Assembly: GCA_019637645.1 (NCBI GenBank)
Contig: JAHBVH010000028.1
Location: 1-64,000 of the forward strand
Origin: Caldilineaceae bacterium
Lineage (GTDB): Bacteria > Chloroflexota > Anaerolineae > Caldilineales > Caldilineaceae
Direction of reading: 5' to 3'
DNA length: 64,000 nt
The position numbers and the translations under genes were made by a program. The notes under the pieces were generated by a model. The model searched no databases. It saw only the letters and a list, made by a program, of their open reading frames with translations, and was not told the DNA's origin. Of the stretch, positions 16,554-24,850 are shown in pieces. Numbering within the stretch: the stretch's first letter is position 1; the number at the start of each line of letters is the position of its first letter.

Positions 16554-17936
16554 TTAGGCAGGCTCTTTATCCAACACGGCTTGGCAGGCGGTGACGATCT
16601 CCTCGGCGGCTTGTTCTGGGGTCAACTCGGCGAGGATCATCCGATCATAGACAGCCTGATAGGCGTTGTCGAACTCATCGCCGCGGAAGTTTGCCACCAG
16701 GAAGTCGGCTTCAATATTTTCCATGAGCGGGCGCAACTTGGCGTAGGTCGGTTCCTTTTCATAGATGCGCTCATCGGCCCACACATCGGCACGGGCGATC
16801 GGTCCTTTTTGGCCCTGGATAATCGCTTGTACATTCATCTCTTTGCCGCCAATCCAGGTTAAGAAGGTAAAGGCCGCATCGGGGTGCTCGCTGGCTGTGG
16901 TTACCCCAAAAACATGCTCGTTCAACATCGTGCGGCGTGCATCGCCTTTATTGACTACGGGCGTTAATACGAAGCCAATTTCAAAGTCGGTAAAGGTCGC
17001 CGGATAGATCTGGATGCGGAAAGGCCAAATATCCGTGGCTAACACCTTCTGCCCACCAAAAAGTTCTGGCGCATTGACCGCCCCAGCGGCAGGGGAGGGG
17101 GAGACTTTCCAAGTGTTGGTTAGATCATTATCAAAGGTCAGCGCCTTTAGATAGGCGTCGGGGTTATCCAGCAAGGTAACCTTCAAGCCGTCGGCATCCA
17201 CCGGCTCAACCCCATGTTGGCGTAGGTAGGGCGCGCCGCTAAAGGCTTGATAGGCACGATCCGAGGTTGAATAGCCAAAGACCTCGTCGGTTGTGGCCTT
17301 TCGGGCCCAATCGGCCAGCTCGTCAAAGGTCCAATCATCGGTCGGTTCGGGCAGCCCCATCTCGCCGATCTTAGTCTTGTTGTAAGCAATTACGGGGACA
17401 ATGGGCTCCGAGATATAGGAGAGCCAATACTGTTTGCCTTCGTGGCTATTGGCATCGTTGGCCCCGGCAAAGAAGTTCGCCCCTAGATCATAGCCTGCTC
17501 CTTCGGCCAGCGGCTTTAGGTCTGTCACTACATCATAGCTAGCGCCCCACGCAATGTGGGAGCGGTGCCGCGGCGGGAACCAGACGGCGTCGCCGAGATC
17601 GCCAGCTGCTGCTAACGAGAGGATTTTGGGGATATACTCGGCCGTCCAGCCCGGAATCGTTTCCAAAATAACTTCTAGATCGGGATTGTTAGAGACAAAG
17701 CCGTCAATATCCTGATCGAGCCCTACTTGAATCCATGCCGAGACATCCTGTTTTTCGACCATGTGGGCGCGTACTTGGATCTTTTCCGCACTGGCCGAGG
17801 AGGCGCCATCACCACTGCTGGCGGCTGGGGCTTGGGTGGATGGGGAACAGGCCGCCAACGCGGTGCCAACGCTGCCCGCGGCGACGAGCGTCAGAAAAGC
17901 ACGGCGCGAAAGTGCTTTGCCGATGATTGCTTGCAT
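16554..17936 (-). CDS. Extracellular solute-binding protein of a sugar ABC transporter
   Basis: A family-1 binding protein of about 460 residues that captures a sugar outside the cell. The start at 17936 is fixed by the ribosome site AAAGGAGAT seven bases upstream; a longer frame to 18020 has none. The N-terminus holds a twin-arginine-like signal and lipobox (SRRAFLTLVAAGSVG then LAACS), so a lipid-anchored protein is expected. The linker PSTQAPAASSGDGASSAS follows. Later stretches such as WTFDELADWARKATTD are typical of this family. It heads the transporter genes and is transcribed in the same direction as the LacI gene upstream. Confidence 0.92.
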   Translation of the reverse strand: MQAIIGKALSRRAFLTLVAAGSVGTALAACSPSTQAPAASSGDGASSASAEKIQVRAHMVEKQDVSAWIQVGLDQDIDGFVSNNPDLEVILETIPGWTAEYIPKILSLAAAGDLGDAVWFPPRHRSHIAWGASYDVVTDLKPLAEGAGYDLGANFFAGANDANSHEGKQYWLSYISEPIVPVIAYNKTKIGEMGLPEPTDDWTFDELADWARKATTDEVFGYSTSDRAYQAFSGAPYLRQHGVEPVDADGLKVTLLDNPDAYLKALTFDNDLTNTWKVSPSPAAGAVNAPELFGGQKVLATDIWPFRIQIYPATFTDFEIGFVLTPVVNKGDARRTMLNEHVFGVTTASEHPDAAFTFLTWIGGKEMNVQAIIQGQKGPIARADVWADERIYEKEPTYAKLRPLMENIEADFLVANFRGDEFDNAYQAVYDRMILAELTPEQAAEEIVTACQAVLDKEPA

Positions 17937-17961
17937 AAAGAGATCTCCTTTGGTACACCAT

Positions 17962-17976
17962 AATGAATAGTTCATT
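17962..17976. promoter_or_regulatory. Candidate operator for the LacI-family regulator
   Basis: AATGAA-TAG-TTCATT is a perfect interrupted palindrome 26 bases upstream of the binding-protein start. A second imperfect palindrome (CACTAGCG ... CGCTAGCG) covers 17984-18016. LacI-family proteins bind such dyads near promoters. The link is inference from position. Confidence 0.4.
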
Positions 17977-18099
17977 CGCTTGACACTAGCGCCAGGGGAG
18001 CCAAAACCGCTAGCGCACAAGCTTTATAAAAGAGAGCATGAGAATCGGCACAAATAAAGATGCCGCTAGGGGGACGACTATGCAGAGTTTCTCAAGCTC

Positions 18100-19155
18100 C
18101 TACGAACCTTGCCGTGGGGCCACCGATTGGCGTTTGATGAGCGATGGCCGTAAGGACGCCCGGACTTGGGCTGCCGCTGGATATTCTACGCGATTGATCA
18201 GTAATTGCGCGGCGAGCCGCCCCATGCCCACTTTGTCCACTCGCATCGTCGTCAATGCGGGTGTGGTGTGTTGGGTCAGATCAATGTTGTCAAAGCCAAT
18301 CACCGAGAAATCCCCTGGAATCGTCATGCTTTGGTCGCGTAGCGCCCGCATCAGAGAGAGCGCAACGGCATCATTACAACAAAAAAAGGCTGTAATCGGG
18401 GCGGGATTCCGTTGTAGGTAGGTGCTCGTGGCGTCATAAGCTGCTTTGGGCCAAATGGGACAATCCCAAAAATAGGGTACAAGCTGATGATCAGCAATCG
18501 CCTGACAGTACCCGGCGCGGCGTTCCATAATGCTGGGAAACGTCTGTGGTTGGCTACCAACCAGGGCAATCTGTTGATGCCCTTGGGTAATGAGATAGTT
18601 CGTTGCCTCATAAGCCGCGGCAAAATTATCGATGACCACCGCATCGTAGGGATTGCTCTCCACATAGGCGTCTACTAGCACCATTGGGGTTGATTGGGGT
18701 TGGATCAAAGCCAGCGCCGCGCGGTTGATCTGCATGCCGACAAGCAATAAACCATCGGTTTCTTGCTCTAGCAGTAGACGTGGCGGCTCTACCGGTCGAT
18801 TTTCGACATCAACGAGTAAATGCGCGTACATGAGATGAAGCTGCTGCCGGCGACAGACTTCCTCGATACCAGCAATCACGGGGCCGTAAAAACTATTGGT
18901 CATGGTTATATCATCCGGCCGCGTCTTGATCAGCACCCCGATGCTATTCAGGGGGAGGCGGCTGGCTGATTGGTTCGGGAAGGAGGGAAGATAGCCAAGT
19001 GCTTGGGCTGCTTCTAAGACCCGTTGGCGCGTCTTTACCCCAATGCCCGCTTTGTTACGCAGGGCGAGGGAGACAGTTGCCGAGGATACGCCACTGGCTC
19101 TTGCGACATCCGCAATCGTTACTTTGGTATCTGGGCGCGCCGATTCAGTAACCAA
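18100..19155 (-). CDS. LacI family transcriptional regulator
   Basis: A 351-residue repressor. The N-terminal helix-turn-helix and hinge are clear (TIADVARASGVSSATVSLAL, about residues 13-32, then AAQALGYLP). The rest is a periplasmic-binding-protein-like effector domain with FFCCNDAVALSLMRAL and VIGFDNIDLTQHTTPALTT, as in RbsR/CcpA-like members. It probably controls the adjacent sugar transporter and perhaps the divergent aldolase gene. A consensus promoter (19366-19394) lies 210 bases upstream of the start, with palindromes in and around it. Confidence 0.93.
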   Translation of the reverse strand: MVTESARPDTKVTIADVARASGVSSATVSLALRNKAGIGVKTRQRVLEAAQALGYLPSFPNQSASRLPLNSIGVLIKTRPDDITMTNSFYGPVIAGIEEVCRRQQLHLMYAHLLVDVENRPVEPPRLLLEQETDGLLLVGMQINRAALALIQPQSTPMVLVDAYVESNPYDAVVIDNFAAAYEATNYLITQGHQQIALVGSQPQTFPSIMERRAGYCQAIADHQLVPYFWDCPIWPKAAYDATSTYLQRNPAPITAFFCCNDAVALSLMRALRDQSMTIPGDFSVIGFDNIDLTQHTTPALTTMRVDKVGMGRLAAQLLINRVEYPAAAQVRASLRPSLIKRQSVAPRQGS

Positions 19156-19365
19156 CCTTCAATTCATCCTCTGAATGGGAAGCTAGAAAACTAGCTAGTG
19201 AGCCACCAGCCATGGCCTAGGCAGCGCGTAGATGGGCCTAAAACAAAGTGGGGATTGCCGCACAATGGGCCGTAGTTAAATTCCCAAAATTGTTTGGGGA
19301 GCACCCAACCACGAAGCGCCTAGCACCTTATCAATTGTCTCAATGGAAAATGCAAAAGCAGATCT

Positions 19366-19394
19366 ACTATAGTCTATCTAAGTTGGCTTGTCAA
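19366..19394 (-). promoter_or_regulatory. Consensus promoter reading toward the LacI regulator
   Basis: On the minus strand: TTGACA (19394-19389), 17-bp spacer, TATAGT (19371-19366). It lies in the 387-bp gap between lacI-type gene and eda. The long leader (about 200 bases) has an imperfect CTAGAAAACTAGCTAG dyad near 19183-19199. No gene is visible in the gap. Confidence 0.7.
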
Positions 19395-19409
19395 GTCATT
19401 TAGTTTAAT

Positions 19410-19422
19410 TTTTTACTAAAAA
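19410..19422. promoter_or_regulatory. Candidate operator upstream of the regulator promoter
   Basis: TTTTTA-C-TAAAAA is a perfect 13-bp palindrome 16 bases upstream of the -35 box, flanked by AGTTTAA and GTTTAAAT. It could be the regulator's own site or a site for eda control on the other strand. Confidence 0.35.
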
Positions 19423-19542
19423 GTTTAAATGGCGCGCCGGCAAACACAAAGGTAGGAGATGACTGGAAAATAAAATCTACCTATGGTATGCTATCGGCAG
19501 AACTGTTGTTCCGCAGCGAACCATAAATTGTAGGAGTAACCT

Positions 19543-20190
19543 ATGTCCTCTCATGCAAGTGCCGTCGCCCAAAGCGTACGTGAGACGGGGCTCATTGCTA
19601 TTATCCGTGGCAAATTTAGCCGCGACCAAGTCCTCGGCATTGCCGAAGTCCTCTTGGCCCATCAAATCCCCGTCATGGAAGTGACGCTCAACACCACTGG
19701 CGCGTTGGAAAGTATTCGCCAACTGCGCGACCAATTTAGCGACCGCCTGATCATCGGGGCTGGCACCGTGCGCACGGCCGAGCAGCTCGAAGCCGCACTG
19801 GCCGCGGGTGCCCAATTTAGTGTCGCCCCCAATTTAGATCTAGCGACCGTCAAGGCCGCTCACCACCATGATCTGCTCCACTTGCCTGGGGTCTTCACAC
19901 CAACGGAAGTCCAGAACGCCTTTGTCGCGGGCTGCCGGATGGTTAAACTTTTCCCGTCGGAGATCGTAGGCCCGCGCTATATCAAAGCCATCCGCGCTCC
20001 CTTGGATGATGTCGAGATTATTCCTACCGGTGGTATCTCGGCGGATAATCTCGGTGACTATGTCAAAGCGGGCATTGTGGCCGCAGGCATTGGCGGTGCT
20101 TTGGTCACTGGCCCCGATCAAAACCTCGATGATCTGGCTAGCCGCGCCCGCGCCCTCCGGCAAGCGTGGAATGTTGCCGTGCAGAAATGA
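19543..20190 (+). CDS. eda: 2-keto-3-deoxy-6-phosphogluconate (KDPG/KHG) aldolase
   Basis: A 215-residue class I aldolase that splits KDPG into pyruvate and glyceraldehyde 3-phosphate in the Entner-Doudoroff or uronate route. The Schiff-base Lys is Lys135 in MVKLFPSE; the catalytic Glu is Glu46 in MEVTLN; IIGAGTV and PTGGIS (phosphate binding) are conserved. A ribosome site (TAGGAG) precedes the ATG. It is divergent from the LacI-controlled sugar transporter, which fits uptake of a sugar acid or a sugar degraded through KDPG. The RspA/ManD-type dehydratase at 35640 could feed the same route. Confidence 0.92.
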   Translation: MSSHASAVAQSVRETGLIAIIRGKFSRDQVLGIAEVLLAHQIPVMEVTLNTTGALESIRQLRDQFSDRLIIGAGTVRTAEQLEAALAAGAQFSVAPNLDLATVKAAHHHDLLHLPGVFTPTEVQNAFVAGCRMVKLFPSEIVGPRYIKAIRAPLDDVEIIPTGGISADNLGDYVKAGIVAAGIGGALVTGPDQNLDDLASRARALRQAWNVAVQK

Positions 20191-20193
20191 GAT

Positions 20194-20244
20194 CTAGTCA
20201 CCAGTCTCTAGTCTCCCCAAGAGAGACCAGAGACTGGTGACTAG
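20194..20244. repeat. Inverted repeat between eda and the sulfatase maturase gene
   Basis: CTAGTCACCAGTCTCT (20194-20209) and its exact complement (20229-20244) enclose a 19-base loop that itself pairs in part. It is followed by AGCGACTGGAGATTGG repeats that run up to the next start codon and include its purine-rich ribosome site. Confidence 0.8.
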
Positions 20245-20267
20245 CGACTGGAGATTGGAGATTGGGC

Positions 20268-21581
20268 ATGAGTTTTCTGACTGCCGGTGGCAACACGATA
20301 GCACCAGCTGCCTTTCATGTGATGCTAAAGCCGCGGGGGGCCATCTGCAATCTGGATTGTAAATATTGTTATTTCCTGTCTAAGGAGATGATGTACCCGG
20401 GTAGCCGCTTTCGGATGGCGGATGACCTCCTGGAAACCTATACCAAACAGTATATTGATGCCCAACGTGTTCCCGAGGTGACCTTCGCTTGGCAGGGCGG
20501 TGAACCGACGCTCATGGGGTTGGCGTTTTTCCAGCGTGCCGTGGAACTCCAGCAAAAATACTGCAAGCCAGGCATGACCATCCACAATGCCTTTCAAACT
20601 AATGGCATCTTGCTGGACGACGATTGGTGCCGTTTCTTCCACCAACACCATTTTTTGATTGGCCTGAGTATCGACGGCCCCAAGCCTATTCACGACGCCT
20701 ATCGCGTTGACAAAGGGGGCCGTCCCACCTTTGATCGGGTGATGGCTGGCTTGGCGTTGCTCAAGCAACATCGGGTGGAGTTTAACATTCTCACCACGGT
20801 GCATGCGGCCAATGCCGAGCATGGCGTAGAAGTCTACCGCTGTCTGCGCGATGAAGTCGGGACCCAATTTATGCAATTTATCCCGATTGTCGAGCGGGAC
20901 AACGAAACGGGCTATCAGGAAGGCGCGGAAGTCACTGAACGGTCGCTGACAGCAACCCAGTATGGACGCTTTTTGAGCGATATCTTTGACGAATGGGTAC
21001 GCCACGATGTGGGCCGGGTCTTTGTCCAGATTTTTGATGTGGCGCTGGCGGCTTGGGTTGGTGAGCGCCCTGGTTTGTGTGTCTTTGAAGAGACTTGTGG
21101 CTTGGCGCTGGCCATGGAACACAATGGCGATCTCTTTGCCTGTGATCACTTTGTGGAGCCCAACTTTCGCTTGGGCAACATCCAAGAGATTCCCCTGCTG
21201 GAGATGGTCGCTTCGGCGGAGCAGCGTCAATTTGGCTTGGACAAACGGGATAAGCTGCCGCGCTATTGCCGTGAGTGCGAAGTGCGTTTCGTCTGCAACG
21301 GTGGCTGTCCCAAAGACCGCTTTATCCATACCCCCGATGGCGAACCCGGGCTGAACTACCTCTGTGGCGGTTTTCGTTCGTTCTTTAATCACATTGATCA
21401 GCCGATGCGGATGATGGCGCGTGAATTGCGCGCCGGTCGTGCCCCGGCCAATATTATGCAGATTCTTGCCCAGGAAGAACGCGCTGTACAACAGCGCTTC
21501 GCCACGACGGGCCGCAACGATCCCTGTCCCTGCGGCAGTGGGCGCAAGTTCAAAGCGTGTCATGGCAGAAAAAACAATTAA
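20268..21581 (+). CDS. Anaerobic sulfatase maturase (radical SAM, SPASM) with C-terminal SEC-C motif
   Basis: A radical SAM enzyme of about 437 residues that oxidises an active-site Cys or Ser of sulfatases to formylglycine. The SAM cluster motif is CNLDCKYCYF (Cys28, 32, 35); auxiliary cluster Cys are in CRECEVRFVCNGGCPKDR. Substrate landmarks include TFAWQGGEPTLMG. The end carries a zinc-binding SEC-C motif, NDPCPCGSGRKFKACHG, seen in many such proteins. The start is taken at the ATG at 20268; a TTG two codons earlier is possible. No sulfatase gene lies in the window, so its target is encoded elsewhere. Confidence 0.88.
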   Translation: MSFLTAGGNTIAPAAFHVMLKPRGAICNLDCKYCYFLSKEMMYPGSRFRMADDLLETYTKQYIDAQRVPEVTFAWQGGEPTLMGLAFFQRAVELQQKYCKPGMTIHNAFQTNGILLDDDWCRFFHQHHFLIGLSIDGPKPIHDAYRVDKGGRPTFDRVMAGLALLKQHRVEFNILTTVHAANAEHGVEVYRCLRDEVGTQFMQFIPIVERDNETGYQEGAEVTERSLTATQYGRFLSDIFDEWVRHDVGRVFVQIFDVALAAWVGERPGLCVFEETCGLALAMEHNGDLFACDHFVEPNFRLGNIQEIPLLEMVASAEQRQFGLDKRDKLPRYCRECEVRFVCNGGCPKDRFIHTPDGEPGLNYLCGGFRSFFNHIDQPMRMMARELRAGRAPANIMQILAQEERAVQQRFATTGRNDPCPCGSGRKFKACHGRKNN

Positions 21582-21589
21582 TAATTAAT

Positions 21590-21689
21590 GGAGAATGGAA
21601 AATAAAGAATGCCTAATGACGGGTACTTGGGTTGATACGGGCCACAGTAACTATTCATTAACCATTCGCAATTCTCCGTTTGTCATTAG
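21590..21689. repeat. Imperfect inverted-repeat block before nurA
   Basis: GGAGAATGG (21590-21598) can pair with CCATTCGCAATTCTCC (21662-21677), and CTAATGAC (21613-21620) with GTCATTAG (21682-21689). The arms interleave, so only one stem can form simply, or a pseudoknot. No gene is visible. Confidence 0.45.
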
Positions 21690-21706
21690 TTATTAAGGAG
21701 GCTCAT

Positions 21707-22900
21707 TTGTTTGATCGCAATAAGGTAATCGCCGCGTTGGAGCAAAAGCGGGGGCGATTTCAGGCCTATGGCGTGCGTCAACAGGCCGAACATGAGCGGC
21801 TGGCTGTGCGGGTAGAGCGCTTTCAGGCCCAAAGTTTTGCCAGCCTAGAGCAGACGCTCTCCGACATTGGCGTGGCGTGGCCGGGGGCGCGGCCAACGGT
21901 TGAGTTTGAACGGGCCGACCAACTCTGTATTCCTTTTACACAGCAGTGGCGCGACCATCGTGAATCGCGCGCCTGGGCCTTCAATGTCCTCTTGAATCGA
22001 CCGGTATTGGCGGTGGATGGTAGTCAGATTCCCCCGAGTAAAGATGTTTGGCCGCCGGTGGCTGCCGTGCAGATCGGCTGGTTTATCAATGAACATCGTG
22101 CTGGGGGCAGCTATACCAAAGATGTGCTCTTTGATGTGCTGGCGCCCGATGAATTAGAAGAGGACACCGACGGTCATTCGGATAGCGGTTTTCTCAACCA
22201 ACAGATCAACCGTATCCGCTTTGTGCGCGAGTGTGAAAAGCTCTGTGAACTCATGGCGAGCTATGCCGATGCTGCGCCCCTGGAGAAGCCGCTCTGTTTT
22301 TTTGATGGCTCCTTTATCATCAGCTTTGCCGGGAAAATGGCCGATGCCGCCCCCTATACACGGGCTGTTCAACAATTGTTGGCTTGTTCGGAGCGCTATG
22401 CTGTTCCCTTGGTCGGCTTTGTCGATCGCTCCTTTAGCCACGACATGATCTCGCTGATCGAAACTGTCCAGCAGGCGCCTGGCGCGATTCCCATGAGTGA
22501 TGCTAATCTGTTGGCAACCTACTTACCGCGGTGGGGCGATCGCAGTCCGCTCTTTGCCTGTGCCCGCGGCGATGAACTGAGCAAATGGGGCAAGGCCGAT
22601 TTCTATGAAGATGTCCTCTTCACCTATGTGCGGCTCACCGCGGATCACCCACCGGCGCGTATTGAGCTGCCGCGGTGGATCCTCGCGGCTGGGCGCGCCG
22701 ACGAGATCTTGGATCTTGTGCGGGCCGAGTGCGTGGTCGGGAGTGGCTATCCCTATGCCGTCGAGACGGCGGATGCAGTGGCCGTGATTAGCCAACAAGA
22801 TCGCCAGCGTTTTTATGCGTATTACCAGCAGATCTTGCAGGAGGCGGGTATGGCTCTACAACAGACCCGCAAGGCGATGAGCAAACAAGCGCGGCGGTAG
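21707..22900 (+). CDS. nurA: NurA domain nuclease
   Basis: A protein of about 397 residues resembling NurA, the 5'-3' nuclease that works with the HerA helicase in DNA end processing. The start is the TTG at 21707, chosen because TAAGGAGG lies six bases ahead; a TTG at 21680 lacks a site. Metal-ligand candidates are Asp in VLAVDGSQI and in CFFDGSFI, the latter followed by FVDRSFSHD. A coiled-coil-like N-terminus (VRQQAEHERLAVRVERFQAQ) precedes the nuclease fold. No herA gene is adjacent, which is unusual for archaea but common in bacteria carrying NurA. Confidence 0.8.
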   Translation: MFDRNKVIAALEQKRGRFQAYGVRQQAEHERLAVRVERFQAQSFASLEQTLSDIGVAWPGARPTVEFERADQLCIPFTQQWRDHRESRAWAFNVLLNRPVLAVDGSQIPPSKDVWPPVAAVQIGWFINEHRAGGSYTKDVLFDVLAPDELEEDTDGHSDSGFLNQQINRIRFVRECEKLCELMASYADAAPLEKPLCFFDGSFIISFAGKMADAAPYTRAVQQLLACSERYAVPLVGFVDRSFSHDMISLIETVQQAPGAIPMSDANLLATYLPRWGDRSPLFACARGDELSKWGKADFYEDVLFTYVRLTADHPPARIELPRWILAAGRADEILDLVRAECVVGSGYPYAVETADAVAVISQQDRQRFYAYYQQILQEAGMALQQTRKAMSKQARR

Positions 22901-23094
22901 GTGGGTACCCCAATGTGAGCGATATCGCTGATAAATTGGCGCGCGACCTAGCGTGGATCATGGGGTTTTCTTATTTGGTGCTGTTCGTCATCAGAGAAAG
23001 ATAGCAAGATAAGCTAGTATCAATCGACGAATCGCCGCAATTGTATACTTTGTTATCTGGAAACCAGGGATAGACGGTGTACGTCTATACGTAT

Positions 23095-24582
23095 ATGACG
23101 ACTGCATCCGACGTACAACTTTCCATAGGTCGGGTTGAGGTTGCTTCATCCTACGACGCTGTGAATGAATTGGAGCCTCAATCAAAGACTACCGCAGTCC
23201 CTCCGGCGGCTGATACACCACCCATGACCGAAGTGCCCGCCAGTTCGCGGTGGGATCGCGCCACCAAGCGGACGGTGGTGGTTCTCCTCCTCGTCGTCTT
23301 TGGGCTTGTCCTTTGGCTAAGCCTTGATGTGCTGCCCCTCGTCATTATCTCGGCATTGGTGGCCTATCTGCTCAGTCCGATTGTAGATTTTTGTGAACGA
23401 ATCTACATTCCACGCAGTATCAGCACCATGATCCTCTTTGTGCTCTTATTTACCAGCATTATTTTGCTGCCAGTCTTTCTGATACCGGTTTTGTTGGAAC
23501 AGTTGAATCGCCTGGGTGCCTTTAACCCGACTGCGGTCTCGCTCAGTGTTTTGAGTTGGCTAAATACCACCGTCGATAACTGGCCGGATACCTTTACCTT
23601 GCTCGGCTTTCACATTTCGATTGCAGATACCCTGGATGAGGTGCGCAACAACTTCCAACAATATCTGGTCATGCCGACCATTGGCGAGCTGCTTACCTAT
23701 ATCCAGCAGGTGATCGGCACCACGACCACCGTGGTCAGCAGCACGGCGGTCATTGGGATTAGTGTGGTCGGTGGCATTGTCCAATTCTTTTTTACCTTTT
23801 TGATCACCTTCTTTCTGAGCCTGTATTTAACCAAAGATGCCCCGGCTATTCGCAACTACGCCCAAAGCCTGTTGCCCCCATCCTACCAGCCAGAATTTGG
23901 TGAATTACTCCGGCGTGTCGGTTTCATCTGGCAAGCTTTCTTCCGCGGCCAGATTATCTTGAGCTTGCTGATTGGTGTGACAACTTGGCTGGCCTTAGAG
24001 GCCGCGGGCATGCCTGGCGCGTTGATTCTCGGTATTTTGGCTGGTATGCTCGAGGTCGTCCCCAATCTCGGGCCGACCATGGCGATGATTCCGGCGATTT
24101 TGGTGGCGCTGATTCAAGGCAGTGATGTGCTACGCCCTTATGGCATTGATAACGTTAGCTTTGCCTTGATCACCGTTGCCATCTATTTTATTATTCAACA
24201 GTTGGAAAATAATATTGTGGTGCCTCGCGTCATTGGGGACAGCGTTAACCTGCATCCTGTGGTGGTGATCTGTGGGGTCTTCGTCGGCTTTAGCGTGGGG
24301 AATATTCTGGGCGCATTCCTGGCCGCACCCTTGATTGCCAGTTTGCGGGTGGTGGGTGGCTATTTGCACGCCAAGCTTCTCGAATATCCCCCCTTCCCAG
24401 AAGATCGGATGGCGCGACAGCAACGGCGGCTCACCTATCGGCGCGTCGTCAAAGGGGAAGATCTCAAACGGAATCTGCCCCGCCGCCGCCCTTTTGTGAG
24501 CGCCAAGCAGGCAACACCCCCTGCACCAACAGCCCAGCCGGAAGCCGAACGACAACCCGCCGTTAAAGAACCTTCTCAATAA
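23095..24582 (+). CDS. AI-2E family transporter (PerM/UPF0118)
   Basis: A membrane protein of about 495 residues with roughly eight hydrophobic segments between residues 60 and 400. The family landmark GMLEVVPNLGPTMAMIPAIL is present, as is VVVICGVFVGFSVGNILGAF. Members export varied small molecules or act as Na+/H+ antiporters; autoinducer-2 transport is shown only for a few. The N-terminal 55 residues are a polar, proline-rich tail and the C-terminal 60 residues are basic and proline/alanine-rich. The start is uncertain: GTG at 23077, ATG at 23095 or ATG at 23224, none with a strong ribosome site. Confidence 0.85.
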   Translation: MTTASDVQLSIGRVEVASSYDAVNELEPQSKTTAVPPAADTPPMTEVPASSRWDRATKRTVVVLLLVVFGLVLWLSLDVLPLVIISALVAYLLSPIVDFCERIYIPRSISTMILFVLLFTSIILLPVFLIPVLLEQLNRLGAFNPTAVSLSVLSWLNTTVDNWPDTFTLLGFHISIADTLDEVRNNFQQYLVMPTIGELLTYIQQVIGTTTTVVSSTAVIGISVVGGIVQFFFTFLITFFLSLYLTKDAPAIRNYAQSLLPPSYQPEFGELLRRVGFIWQAFFRGQIILSLLIGVTTWLALEAAGMPGALILGILAGMLEVVPNLGPTMAMIPAILVALIQGSDVLRPYGIDNVSFALITVAIYFIIQQLENNIVVPRVIGDSVNLHPVVVICGVFVGFSVGNILGAFLAAPLIASLRVVGGYLHAKLLEYPPFPEDRMARQQRRLTYRRVVKGEDLKRNLPRRRPFVSAKQATPPAPTAQPEAERQPAVKEPSQ

Positions 24583-24596
24583 CGTGTTCTTGGGGC

Positions 24597-24815
24597 TAGC
24601 GCACCGTCCCTTCGGGGCGGTGCGAGGGAGCAACGCCCGCTGATGAAGATTAACCATTAAAATCGGTAAACCAGCGCTGATTGAAATGAGCGCCTGCTTG
24701 GTCAAGCTGCGCGAAAGCGCACGAGTAAGGTCTACTGGTTTAATTTCTTGCCCTTCATCAGGGACGGTGCGAGGAAGCAACGCCCGCTGAAGCGGGCTTT
24801 AGCGGCGTTGCGGAC
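24597..24815. repeat. Composite structured repeat element, possible RNA
   Basis: Starts with an 11-bp hairpin with TTCG loop (24603-24627, CGCACCGTCCC side). Two direct copies of GGTGCGAGG(G/A)AGCAACGCCCGCTGA (about 24620-24645 and 24765-24790) flank a large imperfect inverted repeat (TGATGAAG...TAAACCAG and CTGGTTTAA...CTTCATCA) containing the stable hairpin CTGCGCGAAAGCGCACG. It ends in GCAACGCCCGCT...AGCGGCGTTGC. No reading frame of note is present. It could be a mobile non-autonomous repeat or a structured RNA. Confidence 0.6.
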
Positions 24816-24850
24816 TAGCCCAGTGGCTATATCAAAAAACTTAGCCTGCA

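Noticed and set aside
20325..21563. A 412-codon minus-strand frame opposite the sulfatase maturase gene
   Set aside because: It is the antisense shadow of a clear radical SAM enzyme and shows no family pattern of its own.
24597..24815. Group II intron
   Set aside because: The GAAA-capped hairpin is suggestive, but the domain V pattern could not be aligned and there is no reverse transcriptase gene.
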